The notes: generated from the sequence alone by a model not told the origin. A DNA stretch of 64,000 nucleotides from an uncultured Gammaproteobacteria bacterium (GCA_937967995.1 CALBTB010000008.1:62001-126000), one strand, 5' to 3'. Counted from the stretch's first letter, positions 30,147 to 39,135 are shown. Program-made: numbers and translations.

Positions 30147-30737
30147 ATGAACAAGCGGTTTCGGCAACTGGTATTTCGACCCCTGTCGCCGGATAGGGAT
30201 GTGCCGACACCGGCGGTGCTGGCCGAGGTGTTATACAAACTGGGCATCTGTGGCGAGCGGCTGGATGGACCATTTGAACATCGTTACCTCATTGGCGAAC
30301 GCTTTCTGCAACATCTCAGCTTCATGGGCTGTGCGCCGGCGCTGGAATTTGAACCGCAACAGGCCGGCCAGCCGGACTGGGCATCGTTTACGTTCGTCCT
30401 GCTGACCCCGCTATTTGAAGAAGCCCGTTTCCTGGTTGATCAACAAATGGCACGACCGCGTTGTCCGCATTGCCGTAAACGCACGTCGCTGACAAGCGAG
30501 CAGGCCAAGTCATGTCAGCAGACGCTTGAATGCGAGCATTGCGGTAAAGCCGCCAGTGTCGCGCAATGGGACTGGCGCGAATATGGCGCCTGCAGTCGAC
30601 TGTTTTTCAGTATCGTGAATGTGTATCCAAAAGAATCCATTCCCACGGACAGTTTTATGCAGCAGTTAGCCTCAGCCACGCATTGTTCATGGCATTACTT
30701 TTATATTCATGACGTGTTACCGGATGTAACGAACTAG
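30147..30737 (+). CDS. Zinc-ribbon-containing hypothetical protein, 196 aa
   Basis: Not recognised by family. Residues 106-135 hold a zinc-ribbon pattern: RCPHCRKRT, then about 20 residues, then LECEHCGKAA (C-x2-C twice). The N-terminal part has an RFRQLVFRPLSPDRDVPTP start and LIGERFLQHLSFMGCAPALEFE. The C-terminus is aromatic (HCSWHYFYIHDVLP). It stands alone on the + strand and is followed by the attenuator region of the EamA gene. Confidence 0.7.
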   Translation: MNKRFRQLVFRPLSPDRDVPTPAVLAEVLYKLGICGERLDGPFEHRYLIGERFLQHLSFMGCAPALEFEPQQAGQPDWASFTFVLLTPLFEEARFLVDQQMARPRCPHCRKRTSLTSEQAKSCQQTLECEHCGKAASVAQWDWREYGACSRLFFSIVNVYPKESIPTDSFMQQLASATHCSWHYFYIHDVLPDVTN

Positions 30738-30740
30738 TTC

Positions 30741-30769
30741 TTGACAGTTATAAATGACACGGGCACACT
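30741..30769 (+). promoter_or_regulatory. Candidate promoter of the leader/EamA unit
   Basis: A perfect TTGACA (30741-30746) is followed, at 17-bp spacing, by CACACT (30764-30769), a weak -10. This would start transcription at about 30776, right at the ATG of the leader ORF, which lacks a Shine-Dalgarno sequence. TATAAAT at 30749-30755 is a second possible -10 that would start about 15 bp earlier. Confidence 0.4.
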
Positions 30770-30776
30770 CGAACGC

Positions 30777-30863
30777 ATGAATCATTCCATCAAGCTTAAA
30801 TCTCAACTGCGTGCCCGTCCTTGCATTCACTGGATGGCCGCCGTGTGTTGCGTGCCCGATTGA
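30777..30863 (+). CDS. Leader peptide of 28 residues with Cys-Cys near its end
   Basis: ATG to TGA, 28 codons. The peptide reads basic at first (KLKSQLRARP), then CIHWMAAVCCVPD, with Cys at positions 16, 24 and 25. It has no ribosome-binding site, but the promoter may place it at the 5' end of a leaderless RNA. Its stop codon is inside the segment that can pair with the terminator arm, as expected for a regulatory leader. Composition and length recall the short cysteine-containing leader peptides in front of sulphur genes in actinobacteria; that parallel is inference. It is not known to be translated. Confidence 0.45.
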   Translation: MNHSIKLKSQLRARPCIHWMAAVCCVPD

Positions 30864-30931
30864 ATGAATTAGACAATAATCCAAGCAAATTCAAACGGGC
30901 CGCCTTTTTCAAAATCGCGGCCCGTTTTCAT
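30809..30931 (+). promoter_or_regulatory. Candidate transcription attenuator before the EamA gene
   Basis: Terminator: AAACGGGCCGC at 30893-30903 and GCGGCCCGTTT at 30917-30927, 11 perfect pairs with a 13-base loop and a T-rich end, 20 bp before the EamA start. Antiterminator: GCG-t-GCCCG-a-TTG at 30850-30862 can pair with 30892-30903, blocking the terminator arm. The same GCGTGCCCG stretch also occurs at 30809-30817. The two copies are in different reading frames of the leader ORF, so the repetition is not forced by the protein. An upstream ACGGGCAC (30759-30766) could pair with GTGCCCGT at 30811-30818 if transcribed. These mutually exclusive stems fit ribosome-controlled attenuation. Confidence 0.55.
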
Positions 30932-30948
30932 TCTGGAGCAATAAAAAA

Positions 30949-31875
30949 ATGCCGACAGGGATAAACGTTCTTGCAGGATTTGTGATTGTCACGCTGATCT
31001 GGGCAACCACGCCGTTGGCCATCAAGTGGAGCGGGGAAGGTCCCGGGTTTCTGTTCGGCGTCACGGCGCGCATGGTGCTTGGTGCCCTGGTGCTGGTGAT
31101 GATTGCATATATAAAACGCGTCAGGCTGCCAATGCACCGTCAGGCGGTTGTTACCTATTTAGCCGCCGGTGCAGGTATCTATGGCGCCATGTTGTCAACT
31201 TACTGGGGTGCACAATATATCCAGTCCGGTTTCATATCCGTCGTGTTTGGTCTGACGCCGATTGTTACCGGATTGCTGGCCTATTTTATCCTGTCAGAAC
31301 GGTCCCTGAATGGTTTTAAAGTCATTGGCATCGTATTTGGTATGGCCGGGCTGGTGGTAATTTTCTGGCGCAGCATGCGACTGAGTGATGGTGTTGTTTA
31401 TGGTATCAGTGCCATATGTGTAGCGGTGACGATTCACGCCCTGAGTTCGGTACTGGTGAAACGCTGGCATGGTGATTTACCGGTATTGAGTGTCACAACA
31501 GGTGGTATGCTGGTTGCCTTGCCGATATATTTACTGACATGGGCATTACTGGACGGTCAATGGCCGGCCAGCATACCCGATGCGGCATTGTGGTCGATTA
31601 TCTATCTGGCGGTGATTGCCACGACGGTGGGATTCAATATGTACTATTTCCTGCTCAAACATATGCCGGCCAGCCAGGTTGCACTGCTGACACTGGTGAC
31701 ACCGGTTATCGCGCTGTTAATCGGGCATATCTTTAATGATGAAGTCATTGGCCCCAGAGCCTGGATAGGTACAATATGTATATTATTCGGAATGAGTCTT
31801 TATCAATGGGGTTCACTATGGTTGCAGCGGTTGCGATCGCGGGCACAGGTCGTTAGTGAGGAACCGGAAGCCTGA
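30949..31875 (+). CDS. EamA/DMT family transporter
   Basis: 308 residues with ten predicted membrane helices in two EamA repeats. The first repeat begins FVIVTLIWATTPLAIKW, and the second has SSVLVKRW and FNMYYFLLKHMPASQVALLTLVTPVIALL, the classical EamA signature. Members move amino acids, purines, nucleotide sugars or metabolites of cysteine, usually outwards. TGGAG (10 bp upstream) is the ribosome-binding site. The gene follows a candidate attenuator and overlaps mltF by 20 bp, so mltF may be controlled with it. The substrate is not known; the Cys-rich leader peptide hints at sulphur amino acids. Confidence 0.9.
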   Translation: MPTGINVLAGFVIVTLIWATTPLAIKWSGEGPGFLFGVTARMVLGALVLVMIAYIKRVRLPMHRQAVVTYLAAGAGIYGAMLSTYWGAQYIQSGFISVVFGLTPIVTGLLAYFILSERSLNGFKVIGIVFGMAGLVVIFWRSMRLSDGVVYGISAICVAVTIHALSSVLVKRWHGDLPVLSVTTGGMLVALPIYLLTWALLDGQWPASIPDAALWSIIYLAVIATTVGFNMYYFLLKHMPASQVALLTLVTPVIALLIGHIFNDEVIGPRAWIGTICILFGMSLYQWGSLWLQRLRSRAQVVSEEPEA

Positions 31876-33229
31876 CATCAGGTTTTATACGGTAGCTGTG
31901 CTGTTTTCAGTCACAGCCTGTAGTCCCGATCCCGGCTTATTGCAGGAAATCAAACAGAGCAAGCAACTGATCGTGGTCACACGTAATGCGCCAACGACCT
32001 ATTATGAGTTGCATGATGAGTTGTCCGGTGTGGAATATGACATGACACAGGCCTTTGCCCGTTCACTTGGTGTAAAGGTGACGTACCTTGTTCAGGATAC
32101 GACTCGTGACATTCTGGATTCTATTCAACTGGAAGAAGCGCACATTGCCGCGGCCGGATTGACCATTACCGAAGAACGGGATGACAGTTTTACGTTCGGT
32201 CCGATCTATCAGGAAGTGGAACAGCAGGTTGTATGCCGGCGCGGTGGTGCCAATCCGAAACAGGCAGAGGATCTGGTGGGTCTCTCATTGGAAGTCCCGT
32301 CCGGCACCAGCTACGATGAAACGCTAACGCGGTTACAACAGTATATTCCCGATCTTGGCTGGCAGGCCGTGGAGGATGCGGATACCGAAACCCTGCTGGA
32401 AAAAGTCTGGTTAAAAAAACTCGACTGTACGATTGCTGATTCAAATATCGTGGCAATTAATCGTCGTTATTACCCGGAATTGCGCGTACGGTTCGATTTG
32501 ACCCGCCCTGAACCCCTGGCGTGGGCGATTCCGGAAGATGCCGGTGATTTAAAAAAAGCACTGGATAAATGGTTTAAACAATTCAGAAAAAGCGGAAAAC
32601 TTGAGGCATTGCTGGAGCGTTATTACGGTCATGCCGAAGAGTTTGATTATGTGGATACGCGGCGCTTTATTCGGCGTATCAATACGGTGTTGCCAAAATA
32701 TAAAGACCAGTTTAAGGCGGCAGCGCGTAAGTATGATCTCGACTGGATGTTGCTGGCTGCGCAGGCGTATCAGGAATCACACTGGCGCACAAATGCCCGC
32801 AGTCCTACTGGTGTGCGTGGCATCATGATGCTGACCATGAATACGGCGCGAGAGCTGAATGTAAAATCCCGGCTCGATCCGGTACAGAGCATTCATGGTG
32901 GTGCGCGTTACTTTAAACAACTGCATGATCGTATTCCGGAAGAAGTGCAGGAACCGGATCGTACCTGGTTTGCCCTGGCGGCCTATAACGTGGGTATGGG
33001 ACATATTTATGATGCACGCGCCCTGGCACAACGACTTGGCAATGATCCGAATACCTGGGTAGGGTTAAGCGAAGTCCTGCCGTTACTGAGTCAGAAAAAA
33101 TATTACAGGACGCTAAAACATGGATACGCGCGTGGACGTGAACCGGTAATTTATGTACAGCGTATTCGTGATTATCACGATATTCTGCATCAGCGATTAA
33201 GTCTGACAGCTATGAATAATGGCGGGTAA
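31856..33229 (+). CDS. mltF: Membrane-bound lytic murein transglycosylase F
   Basis: 457 residues from a GTG overlapping the EamA gene by 20 bp. A signal sequence ends in the lipobox VTAC, so it should be an outer-membrane lipoprotein. Residues 35-265 form a solute-binding-protein-like (SBP_bac_3) domain, beginning LIVVTRNAPTTYY. Residues 285-440 are an SLT lysozyme-like domain: AAQAYQESHWR holds the catalytic Glu, followed by SPTGVRGIMMLT and AAYNVGMGHI. This two-domain order is typical of MltF. It cleaves the glycan strand of peptidoglycan and may be gated by a small ligand. It overlaps convergent ispG by 20 bp. Confidence 0.93.
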   Translation: MRNRKPDIRFYTVAVLFSVTACSPDPGLLQEIKQSKQLIVVTRNAPTTYYELHDELSGVEYDMTQAFARSLGVKVTYLVQDTTRDILDSIQLEEAHIAAAGLTITEERDDSFTFGPIYQEVEQQVVCRRGGANPKQAEDLVGLSLEVPSGTSYDETLTRLQQYIPDLGWQAVEDADTETLLEKVWLKKLDCTIADSNIVAINRRYYPELRVRFDLTRPEPLAWAIPEDAGDLKKALDKWFKQFRKSGKLEALLERYYGHAEEFDYVDTRRFIRRINTVLPKYKDQFKAAARKYDLDWMLLAAQAYQESHWRTNARSPTGVRGIMMLTMNTARELNVKSRLDPVQSIHGGARYFKQLHDRIPEEVQEPDRTWFALAAYNVGMGHIYDARALAQRLGNDPNTWVGLSEVLPLLSQKKYYRTLKHGYARGREPVIYVQRIRDYHDILHQRLSLTAMNNGG

Positions 33230-34412
33230 TATAATTCTCGATGATGATCTGGAATTCGGCCGCAATATTGTCACCTTTTAAGGTCACCGTCTTGACGCCA
33301 TCTTCATAAACCGGCGCAACCGGTTTTTCACCGGTACCCGGCAGGCTGATCCCAATATTCGCATGTTTGCTTTCGCCGGGGCCGTTAACGACGCAGCCCA
33401 TAACCGCCACGGTCATGTCTTCCACACCTTTATATTGTTTGCGCCACTGTGGCATCGCATGTCGCAGATAGGACTGAATATCCTGCGCCAGTTGCTGAAA
33501 GTAGGTGCTGGATGTGCGGCCGCAACCGGGGCAGGCGATGACCTGCGGTGTAAAGGAGCGCAAACCCATCGATTGCAGGATTTCCTGGGCGACGATCACT
33601 TCAGTGCTACGATCGCCGTCCGGTTCGGGTGTGAGTGATATACGAATCGTATCGCCAATGCCCTGCTGTAACAGCACGGCCAATGCCGCGGTTGAAGCAA
33701 CAATGCCCTTGCTGCCCATGCCTGCTTCAGTCAGTCCAAGGTGTAATGGATAATCGCATTGACCAGCTAGTGATTGGTAAACATTGATCAGGTCCTGCAC
33801 GCCACTCATTTTGCATGACAGGATAATACGATTATGGCCAAGACCAATTACTTCGGCCTGCCTTGCACTTTCCAGCGCCGAGGTGATCATCGCCTGGTAC
33901 ATTACCTCTTTGGCATCGAGCGGTTCACTACGCTGCGCATTTTCATCCATCAGGCGAGCCAGTACCGCCTGATCAAGACTGCCCCAGTTCACACCGATGC
34001 GAACCGGTTTGTCGTAGCGACAGGCAATTTCGATCAGTTGACTGAATTGCTCGTCACGTTTTTTGCCCCGGCCCACGTTGCCCGGGTTGATGCGGAATTT
34101 ATCCAGCGCTTCGGCACAGGCCGGATTCTCTGTCAGCAATTTGTGTCCGTTAAAATGAAAATCACCGATGATGGGGACCTGCATTCCTAACTGGATAACC
34201 CGATCACGAATGACGGGGACCTGTTTGGCGGCTTCATCGGAATTGACCGTAATGCGCACCATTTCCGAACCGGCACGGGCCAGCGCAACAATTTGTTGTG
34301 CGGTGGCTTCGGCATTGACGGTATCAGTGTTGGTCATGGATTGGACAACAACCGGTGCATTTCCACCGACCTGCACCGTGCCAATCTGTACTGCTGTTGT
34401 ATGGTGAGTCAC
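33210..34412 (-). CDS. ispG: 4-hydroxy-3-methylbut-2-enyl diphosphate synthase IspG (GcpE)
   Basis: 400 residues. The TIM barrel starts with GGNAPVVVQSMTNTDT and includes PIIGDFHFNGHKLL and RIGVNWGSL. The C-terminal 4Fe-4S ligands lie in CPGCGRTSS and MGCVVNGPGESKHANIGI. The enzyme reduces the cyclic diphosphate MEcPP to HMBPP in the last but one step of the non-mevalonate isoprenoid pathway. It converges with mltF, with the 3' ends overlapping, and is divergent from the methyltransferase gene. Confidence 0.97.
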   Translation of the reverse strand: MTHHTTAVQIGTVQVGGNAPVVVQSMTNTDTVNAEATAQQIVALARAGSEMVRITVNSDEAAKQVPVIRDRVIQLGMQVPIIGDFHFNGHKLLTENPACAEALDKFRINPGNVGRGKKRDEQFSQLIEIACRYDKPVRIGVNWGSLDQAVLARLMDENAQRSEPLDAKEVMYQAMITSALESARQAEVIGLGHNRIILSCKMSGVQDLINVYQSLAGQCDYPLHLGLTEAGMGSKGIVASTAALAVLLQQGIGDTIRISLTPEPDGDRSTEVIVAQEILQSMGLRSFTPQVIACPGCGRTSSTYFQQLAQDIQSYLRHAMPQWRKQYKGVEDMTVAVMGCVVNGPGESKHANIGISLPGTGEKPVAPVYEDGVKTVTLKGDNIAAEFQIIIENYITRHYS

Positions 34413-34446
34413 GTTTTGTGTCTGAATCTGAAAACGGGCGGTGATT

Positions 34447-34476
34447 TTACCACAGCCCTGTAAAAAGCCCTATAAT
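34447..34476 (+). promoter_or_regulatory. Sigma-70 promoter for the methyltransferase gene
   Basis: TTACCA (34447-34452) and TATAAT (34471-34476) at 18-bp spacing. The transcription start near 34483 gives a leader of about 40 bp with GGGAG before the ATG at 34523. Confidence 0.5.
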
Positions 34477-34522
34477 GGCGCCCGGGGTTTATCGACAGTC
34501 TTACAATTTGCGGGAGTATTAC

Positions 34523-35386
34523 ATGGGTAAAGATAAAAAACACAAGAAGAACAAGCATAAACACGATGGTCCAAGCCAGGCGGAACTGGCTGATCGCCAT
34601 ACCATGTACCAGTTTGCTGTGCAGGCACCGGAAAATGAAGTCGAATTTTTCGAGGAAACCTACCAGAAACTGCGTGGTAAAAAACCCATGTCCATGAAAG
34701 AGGATTTTTGTGGTACCTGTTATCTGTCAGTCGAGTGGTGCAAGTCGGACCCGGCCAGAACCGCGGTTGGCGTGGATATCTGTGCGGATACCCTGAAGTG
34801 GGGCGAAGAACACAATATCAGGCCGGCCGGTGAGGACGTCGCGAAACGTCTGACCATTATCAATGATGATGTACGCAAGGTGACGGAACCCAAGGTGGAT
34901 ATCACCTGCGGTCTGAATTTCAGTTTCTGTATTTTCAAAACCCGTGATGAACTACGTGGCTATTTTGAAAAAGCCCGTGAAGGACTCAAGGATGACGGGA
35001 TGCTGATTCTGGATATGTTCGGCGGTACGGAGTGCCTGGATGAGCTGGAAGAAGACACGGAGATGGAAGAAGTCGATGCCACATACGTCTGGCAGCATGC
35101 CAAATTCAATCCCATCACCAATGACATTCTGTGCTACATACATTTTGAATTTCCGGATGGTTCGCGCATGGACAAGGCATTTACTTATGACTGGCGCTTA
35201 TGGTCGTTAGCGGAACTGAAGGAATTACTGGAAGAGGCCGGCTTCAGCAAGGTGCGAATCTACTGGGAAATCTTTGAGGAAGACGAAGACGATGATGACT
35301 TCCTGGAAGGGACCGGGGAATTTTTTGAAGCCACCGAGGTCGAAAACCAGGAATCATGGCAGGTCTATATCGTCGCTGAACGCTAA
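34523..35386 (+). CDS. Class I SAM-dependent methyltransferase
   Basis: 287 residues from the ATG at 34523 with GGGAG upstream; an earlier in-frame ATG lies over the promoter. A Lys-rich start (GKDKKHKKNKHKHD) precedes the methyltransferase domain. KEDFCGTCYLSVEWCK replaces the standard motif I, AVGVDICADTLKWGEE gives the acidic residue that binds the SAM ribose, and DDGMLILDMFGG motif IV/V. The tail is very acidic (EIFEEDEDDDDF). The substrate is unknown. The neighbour after 5 bp is a retropepsin-like protein gene, probably in one operon. Confidence 0.85.
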   Translation: MGKDKKHKKNKHKHDGPSQAELADRHTMYQFAVQAPENEVEFFEETYQKLRGKKPMSMKEDFCGTCYLSVEWCKSDPARTAVGVDICADTLKWGEEHNIRPAGEDVAKRLTIINDDVRKVTEPKVDITCGLNFSFCIFKTRDELRGYFEKAREGLKDDGMLILDMFGGTECLDELEEDTEMEEVDATYVWQHAKFNPITNDILCYIHFEFPDGSRMDKAFTYDWRLWSLAELKELLEEAGFSKVRIYWEIFEEDEDDDDFLEGTGEFFEATEVENQESWQVYIVAER

Positions 35387-35391
35387 CTAAT

Positions 35392-35928
35392 ATGCAGGAA
35401 CCCGATCAACATCCTTCGCTCGACAAAAAATACAGCGGTGTCATGTGGATCGGGTTCTGGATTGTCCTGCTCGCGCTGCTCGGTTACCTGTTCGGCGATA
35501 TGCTGGATGCCATGCGCAATCCCAATCAGCAGGTACAGACCCGTATCGATAGCAGCGGTGTGCGTGAAGTTGTGCTGCAACGCAATAAATACGGACACTA
35601 TAATTTCACCGGCCAGATCAACGGGCAGCGCGTTGAATTCCTGCTCGACACCGGTGCCACCAGTATTTCTATTCCGCAAACGGTTGCCGATCGAATCGGT
35701 CTCAAAAAGTTATACGAAGTGCAGTTCTATACGGCGAACGGTCTCGCCAAAGGCTATGCGACTGAAGTGAATGAGGTCAGGGTCGGTGAGATCGTTATGC
35801 GTGATTTACAGGCCAGTATCAATCCGAATGTCAGTGACGAAATCATTTTGATGGGCATGAATTTCCTGAAGCAGATTGAATTTACTCAAACGGGTGACAA
35901 ACTGATTCTGCGGCAATACGCACCGTAA
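35392..35928 (+). CDS. Retropepsin-like aspartic protease (clan AA, membrane-anchored)
   Basis: 178 residues. One transmembrane helix near 18-36 (GFWIVLLALLGYLFGD) anchors it. The protease half has the single catalytic motif FLLDTGATSISIP with DTG, so it would work as a dimer. VLQRNKYGHYNFTGQINGQ and GMNFLKQIEF match the TIGR02281-type clan AA family of gammaproteobacteria. The catalytic domain is probably periplasmic. Its target is unknown. It abuts the convergent chemotaxis receptor gene. Confidence 0.88.
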   Translation: MQEPDQHPSLDKKYSGVMWIGFWIVLLALLGYLFGDMLDAMRNPNQQVQTRIDSSGVREVVLQRNKYGHYNFTGQINGQRVEFLLDTGATSISIPQTVADRIGLKKLYEVQFYTANGLAKGYATEVNEVRVGEIVMRDLQASINPNVSDEIILMGMNFLKQIEFTQTGDKLILRQYAP

Positions 35929-38283
35929 TCAGGATGTTTTAAATTCCGCAACCAGGTGCTGCAGGTCGGCGGCAAGCCGGCTCAGTTCTTCACTTGAAGT
36001 CGTAGTTTCTTCCGCACCCTGTGTACTTTGCTCAGCCGCCATACGGATCGTGGTGATATTGCGGTTGATTTCATCCGTGACGGTACTTTGTTCCTGTGCC
36101 GCATTTGCAATCAGGGTATTCATGTCGTTTATCTCATTAATCGAACTGGTCACGGTCGCAATCGCATCGCCGGCACTGGCGGCATGCGTTACACTCTGCT
36201 GACTTTTTTCACGACTTGCCGAGACCGCCTGGACAGCCTGCTGGGCACCTTTTTGTAACTGTTCGATCATCGATTCAATTTCACCGGTGGATTTTTGGGT
36301 ACGGCTGGCCAGGGTGCGCACTTCATCAGCCACCACGGCAAAACCGCGTCCCTGTTCGCCGGCACGGGCTGCTTCAATGGCGGCGTTCAATGCCAGCAGG
36401 TTGGTTTGTTCGGCGATACTTTTAATCACATCGATCACAGTACCGATGTTTTCACTGGCGGAGCTGAGTGAATCAATGGTTTCACTGACGCTGGCCAGTT
36501 CATTAGACAGGTCTTCAATCGACTGAATATTGGTTTCCACGATACGCCGGCTATCGGCGGAGTGTTCGTTTGCCTGCATGGCCGCGTGCGCGGCAGAGGA
36601 GGCGTTATTTGACACTTCCTGCACCGTGGCAGTGAGTTCATTGATAGCGGTAGCGACCTTGTCGATTTCAAGGAACTGTTTATTAATGTTCTCGCCGGTT
36701 TGTTGTGTGATCGCTGACATTTCTTCCGAGGATGTAGCCAGCGTTGTGGTGGACACCGCAACCCGTTCCATACTGTTACGGAATTTCTCCAGCATGTTGT
36801 TCATGGCGTTGGCCATGGTGCCGATTTCATCTTTGCTCTGCACATCTATGCGTCGAGTTAAATCAGAGGTCTGTTCGATTTCCGTCATGGTGCGACTGGC
36901 TTTAATCAGCGGACGTGTGATCATGGTGGCAAACAACGTGCCGACCAGCACGGCAATGCCCACCATCAGTGCCGACAGGATAATACCAATCCATTTAATT
37001 CGATTCGCCAGCGCGGTCTTGGCAGCGAAAGCTTCATCAGCGTCGATAGAACTGACAATTGCCCAGTTCAGGGTTTTAAATTTCAGTGGTGTGTAGGCGA
37101 CCAGTTCCGACAGACCGGTAGCTGTGTTGACCAGCGCGGCACCACTGTCGCCTGCCAGGGCGGTCTTGATGGACGGATTTTCTGACTGAACACGTGCTAT
37201 TGCGCTGGACTGTAATTCGATCGTTCTTCGCACGCTTGCATCGACATTTAATTTCTGTAATGACTCGAGATAGGCCGCCTTTTCGGCGATCAACTGGCGG
37301 GGATTGCTGCGCAATGTCATATCCGGGCCAACCAGGTAGGCATCACCGGTCTGGCCCATACCGACTTTTTCCCACCCGGCATCGGAACTCATAATGCTGT
37401 CGATTTGTGTCAGGTCGATTTTGAATACCATTACGCCAAGAATTTCAAAAGCATCTTCCTCATCCAGGTCCTGAATCGGTGAGGCAATAAACATGGCAGG
37501 CTGATTGAAATTTCCGGCATACGGTTGCACATCACTGATCGCCACAAAGGCATAATCTTCAGAGGCGATCGCCGTTTGATAAGCTTTGGCCAGGTTACTG
37601 TCCTTGTAGGCGCCAGTATTGAGATTGGTTGCGAAGTCGGGGTATTTCTGCACCGAGTACACGACATCGCCCTTTGGATTCACAATATACATGTCGGAAA
37701 TGGCAAGCTTGCCGTACATGTTTTTTAAAACCCGGTGACTTTCCTCATGCGCGTTGGCATAACTGGTCCCGTCTTCCGGATTAATCAGATGATGTTTTTC
37801 ACCAAACGGTGAATCATTCACGGCCAGGAAGCTGTTTTGCAGCGCGATGCCAATGTTGTCCAGACTGTCGACCAGCGCACTGGTCTGGCTTGCCGTGCCC
37901 GCATTCCACAGTTTATAGGTGGTGGCATACTGGCCATTATAAAAATCCTGCAGGCTCTGTTTCTGGTCACCAACATCAGTAAGAGATTTTCTGTCACTAT
38001 TATAATAAGTATTGAGTTTTTGCGCGTAGATCACGTTAGCAGCATCGATGGAATAGGATTTGATCTGCTTTTCAAGATTGCGCAGGTAATTTTCGACCTG
38101 GCCTTTCTTGATTTCGCGAATGCTTACCAGCTGGTTTTCCACCTGTTCTTCCAGCGCTTCATCAGCTGCCCCGGTGGCCTGCATGCCAAGCACAATACTG
38201 ACCACGATGACCGGAATCACTGCGAGGGAAATTGACACAATCAGAATTCGAGTTTTTATACTTTTACACAGCGCCATAGACAA
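35929..38283 (-). CDS. Methyl-accepting chemotaxis protein with dCache-type sensor
   Basis: 784 residues. Transmembrane helices near 12-35 and 428-455 flank a periplasmic sensor of about 390 residues. Its length and segments such as YVNPKGDVVY-like IVNPKGDVVYSV and GQTGDAYLVGPDMTLRSNPR fit a double-Cache domain, which in relatives binds amino acids or small acids. HAMP follows, then a long signalling coiled coil with the tip IAEQTNLLALNAAIEAARAG for CheA/CheW contact. No NWETF-like tethering pentapeptide is at the C-terminus. No other chemotaxis genes lie nearby. Confidence 0.93.
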   Translation of the reverse strand: MSMALCKSIKTRILIVSISLAVIPVIVVSIVLGMQATGAADEALEEQVENQLVSIREIKKGQVENYLRNLEKQIKSYSIDAANVIYAQKLNTYYNSDRKSLTDVGDQKQSLQDFYNGQYATTYKLWNAGTASQTSALVDSLDNIGIALQNSFLAVNDSPFGEKHHLINPEDGTSYANAHEESHRVLKNMYGKLAISDMYIVNPKGDVVYSVQKYPDFATNLNTGAYKDSNLAKAYQTAIASEDYAFVAISDVQPYAGNFNQPAMFIASPIQDLDEEDAFEILGVMVFKIDLTQIDSIMSSDAGWEKVGMGQTGDAYLVGPDMTLRSNPRQLIAEKAAYLESLQKLNVDASVRRTIELQSSAIARVQSENPSIKTALAGDSGAALVNTATGLSELVAYTPLKFKTLNWAIVSSIDADEAFAAKTALANRIKWIGIILSALMVGIAVLVGTLFATMITRPLIKASRTMTEIEQTSDLTRRIDVQSKDEIGTMANAMNNMLEKFRNSMERVAVSTTTLATSSEEMSAITQQTGENINKQFLEIDKVATAINELTATVQEVSNNASSAAHAAMQANEHSADSRRIVETNIQSIEDLSNELASVSETIDSLSSASENIGTVIDVIKSIAEQTNLLALNAAIEAARAGEQGRGFAVVADEVRTLASRTQKSTGEIESMIEQLQKGAQQAVQAVSASREKSQQSVTHAASAGDAIATVTSSINEINDMNTLIANAAQEQSTVTDEINRNITTIRMAAEQSTQGAEETTTSSEELSRLAADLQHLVAEFKTS

Positions 38284-38305
38284 TCCCGCGAAATTGGTAA
38301 TGAAT

Positions 38306-38339
38306 AAGGTGCCCGATTTAACGAACGGGCGAACACCTT
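38306..38339 (-). terminator. Hairpin between hydrolase and chemotaxis receptor genes
   Basis: AAGGTG-CCCG and CGGG-cgaa-CACCTT form an imperfect stem of 10 pairs (positions 38306-38315 and 38326-38339). On the - strand it follows the MBL hydrolase stop and leads into a T-rich tract. It ends in GAACACCTTA, a 10-mer that also starts the cruciform repeat at 44361. Confidence 0.45.
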
Positions 38340-38368
38340 ATTAAGTTCGGCCTGAGTGAAGAGAATCT

Positions 38369-39088
38369 TTAAGGTTTATGGGCGGACTTCAGGACGGGGT
38401 GATAGGGGGCATCGCGCACTTTATCGTGAATATGCATGCGATACTCGACAAAATCATCCTTTTGGTCAAAATGCATGAACGGATTGCCTTCCAGCTGTTC
38501 CGCCATGGTGGAAGTGGGTGTAACGGAATAATTATGCCCGGGCAGAATGCGGCTTTGTGCAGGCAGGTCGGTGGCCATGCGGCGCAGCGTGTCATACATG
38601 ACTTCCGGATCGCCACCTTGCAGATCACAACGGCCACAACCAAACACGAACATGGTGTCACCGGTAATGACGTCATTACCCAGCCGGTAGCAGGCAGAGC
38701 CGGGCGTGTGTCCCGGTGTCAGTAACATCTCAATGTCGGTTTTACCCAGCTGAATGATATCGCCGCCGTGGTGCAGGCTGGGAGTGTCGATGTCCCGGCC
38801 CCAGAATTCCGCTTCCGGTTTGCTCAGATGCAATTGTGCATCGTATTTTGCGAGTACCTGCTCGATTCCATTTATGTGATCATGGTGGGAATGAGTAAGC
38901 AGGATATCGGTAATGGTGACGTCATGTTCACGGGCTTTGGCCAGGATGGCCGGCACGTCCCAGGCCGGATCCACAACAGCGGCCCGGCGGGTCTGTTTAT
39001 CCACTATCAGGTAAACAAAGTTTTCCATCGGGCCCAGTTCCATGGCCTCAATGGTGTAAGGTGTGGATGACGTGGACTCACTCATCAT
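38369..39088 (-). CDS. MBL-fold hydrolase, glyoxalase-II-like
   Basis: 239 residues from the ATG at 39088 (a second ATG follows directly). The longer frame from 39253 runs over the divergent tpm start and is not credible. The metal motif THSHHDH is near residue 70, TPGHTPGS near 130 and GDTMFVFGCGRCDLQGGD near 150, and the final His is in PGHNYSV. These are typical of hydroxyacylglutathione hydrolase or persulfide-dioxygenase-like MBL enzymes. GDTMFVFGCGRCDLQG is typical of the hydrolase rather than the dioxygenase branch. It is divergent from tpm, with 47 bp between the start codons. Confidence 0.88.
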   Translation of the reverse strand: MMSESTSSTPYTIEAMELGPMENFVYLIVDKQTRRAAVVDPAWDVPAILAKAREHDVTITDILLTHSHHDHINGIEQVLAKYDAQLHLSKPEAEFWGRDIDTPSLHHGGDIIQLGKTDIEMLLTPGHTPGSACYRLGNDVITGDTMFVFGCGRCDLQGGDPEVMYDTLRRMATDLPAQSRILPGHNYSVTPTSTMAEQLEGNPFMHFDQKDDFVEYRMHIHDKVRDAPYHPVLKSAHKP

Positions 39089-39135
39089 GGCGACATAATA
39101 TGCCCGTTTTGTGTGACAGAGCAAATGAGGTCGAC

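Noticed and set aside
39061..39135. N-terminal extension of tpm, and of the MBL hydrolase up to 39253
   Set aside because: The two divergent genes would overlap by almost 200 bp. The internal ATGs at 39136 and 39088 give family-length proteins, and tpm has GAGG at the right spacing.
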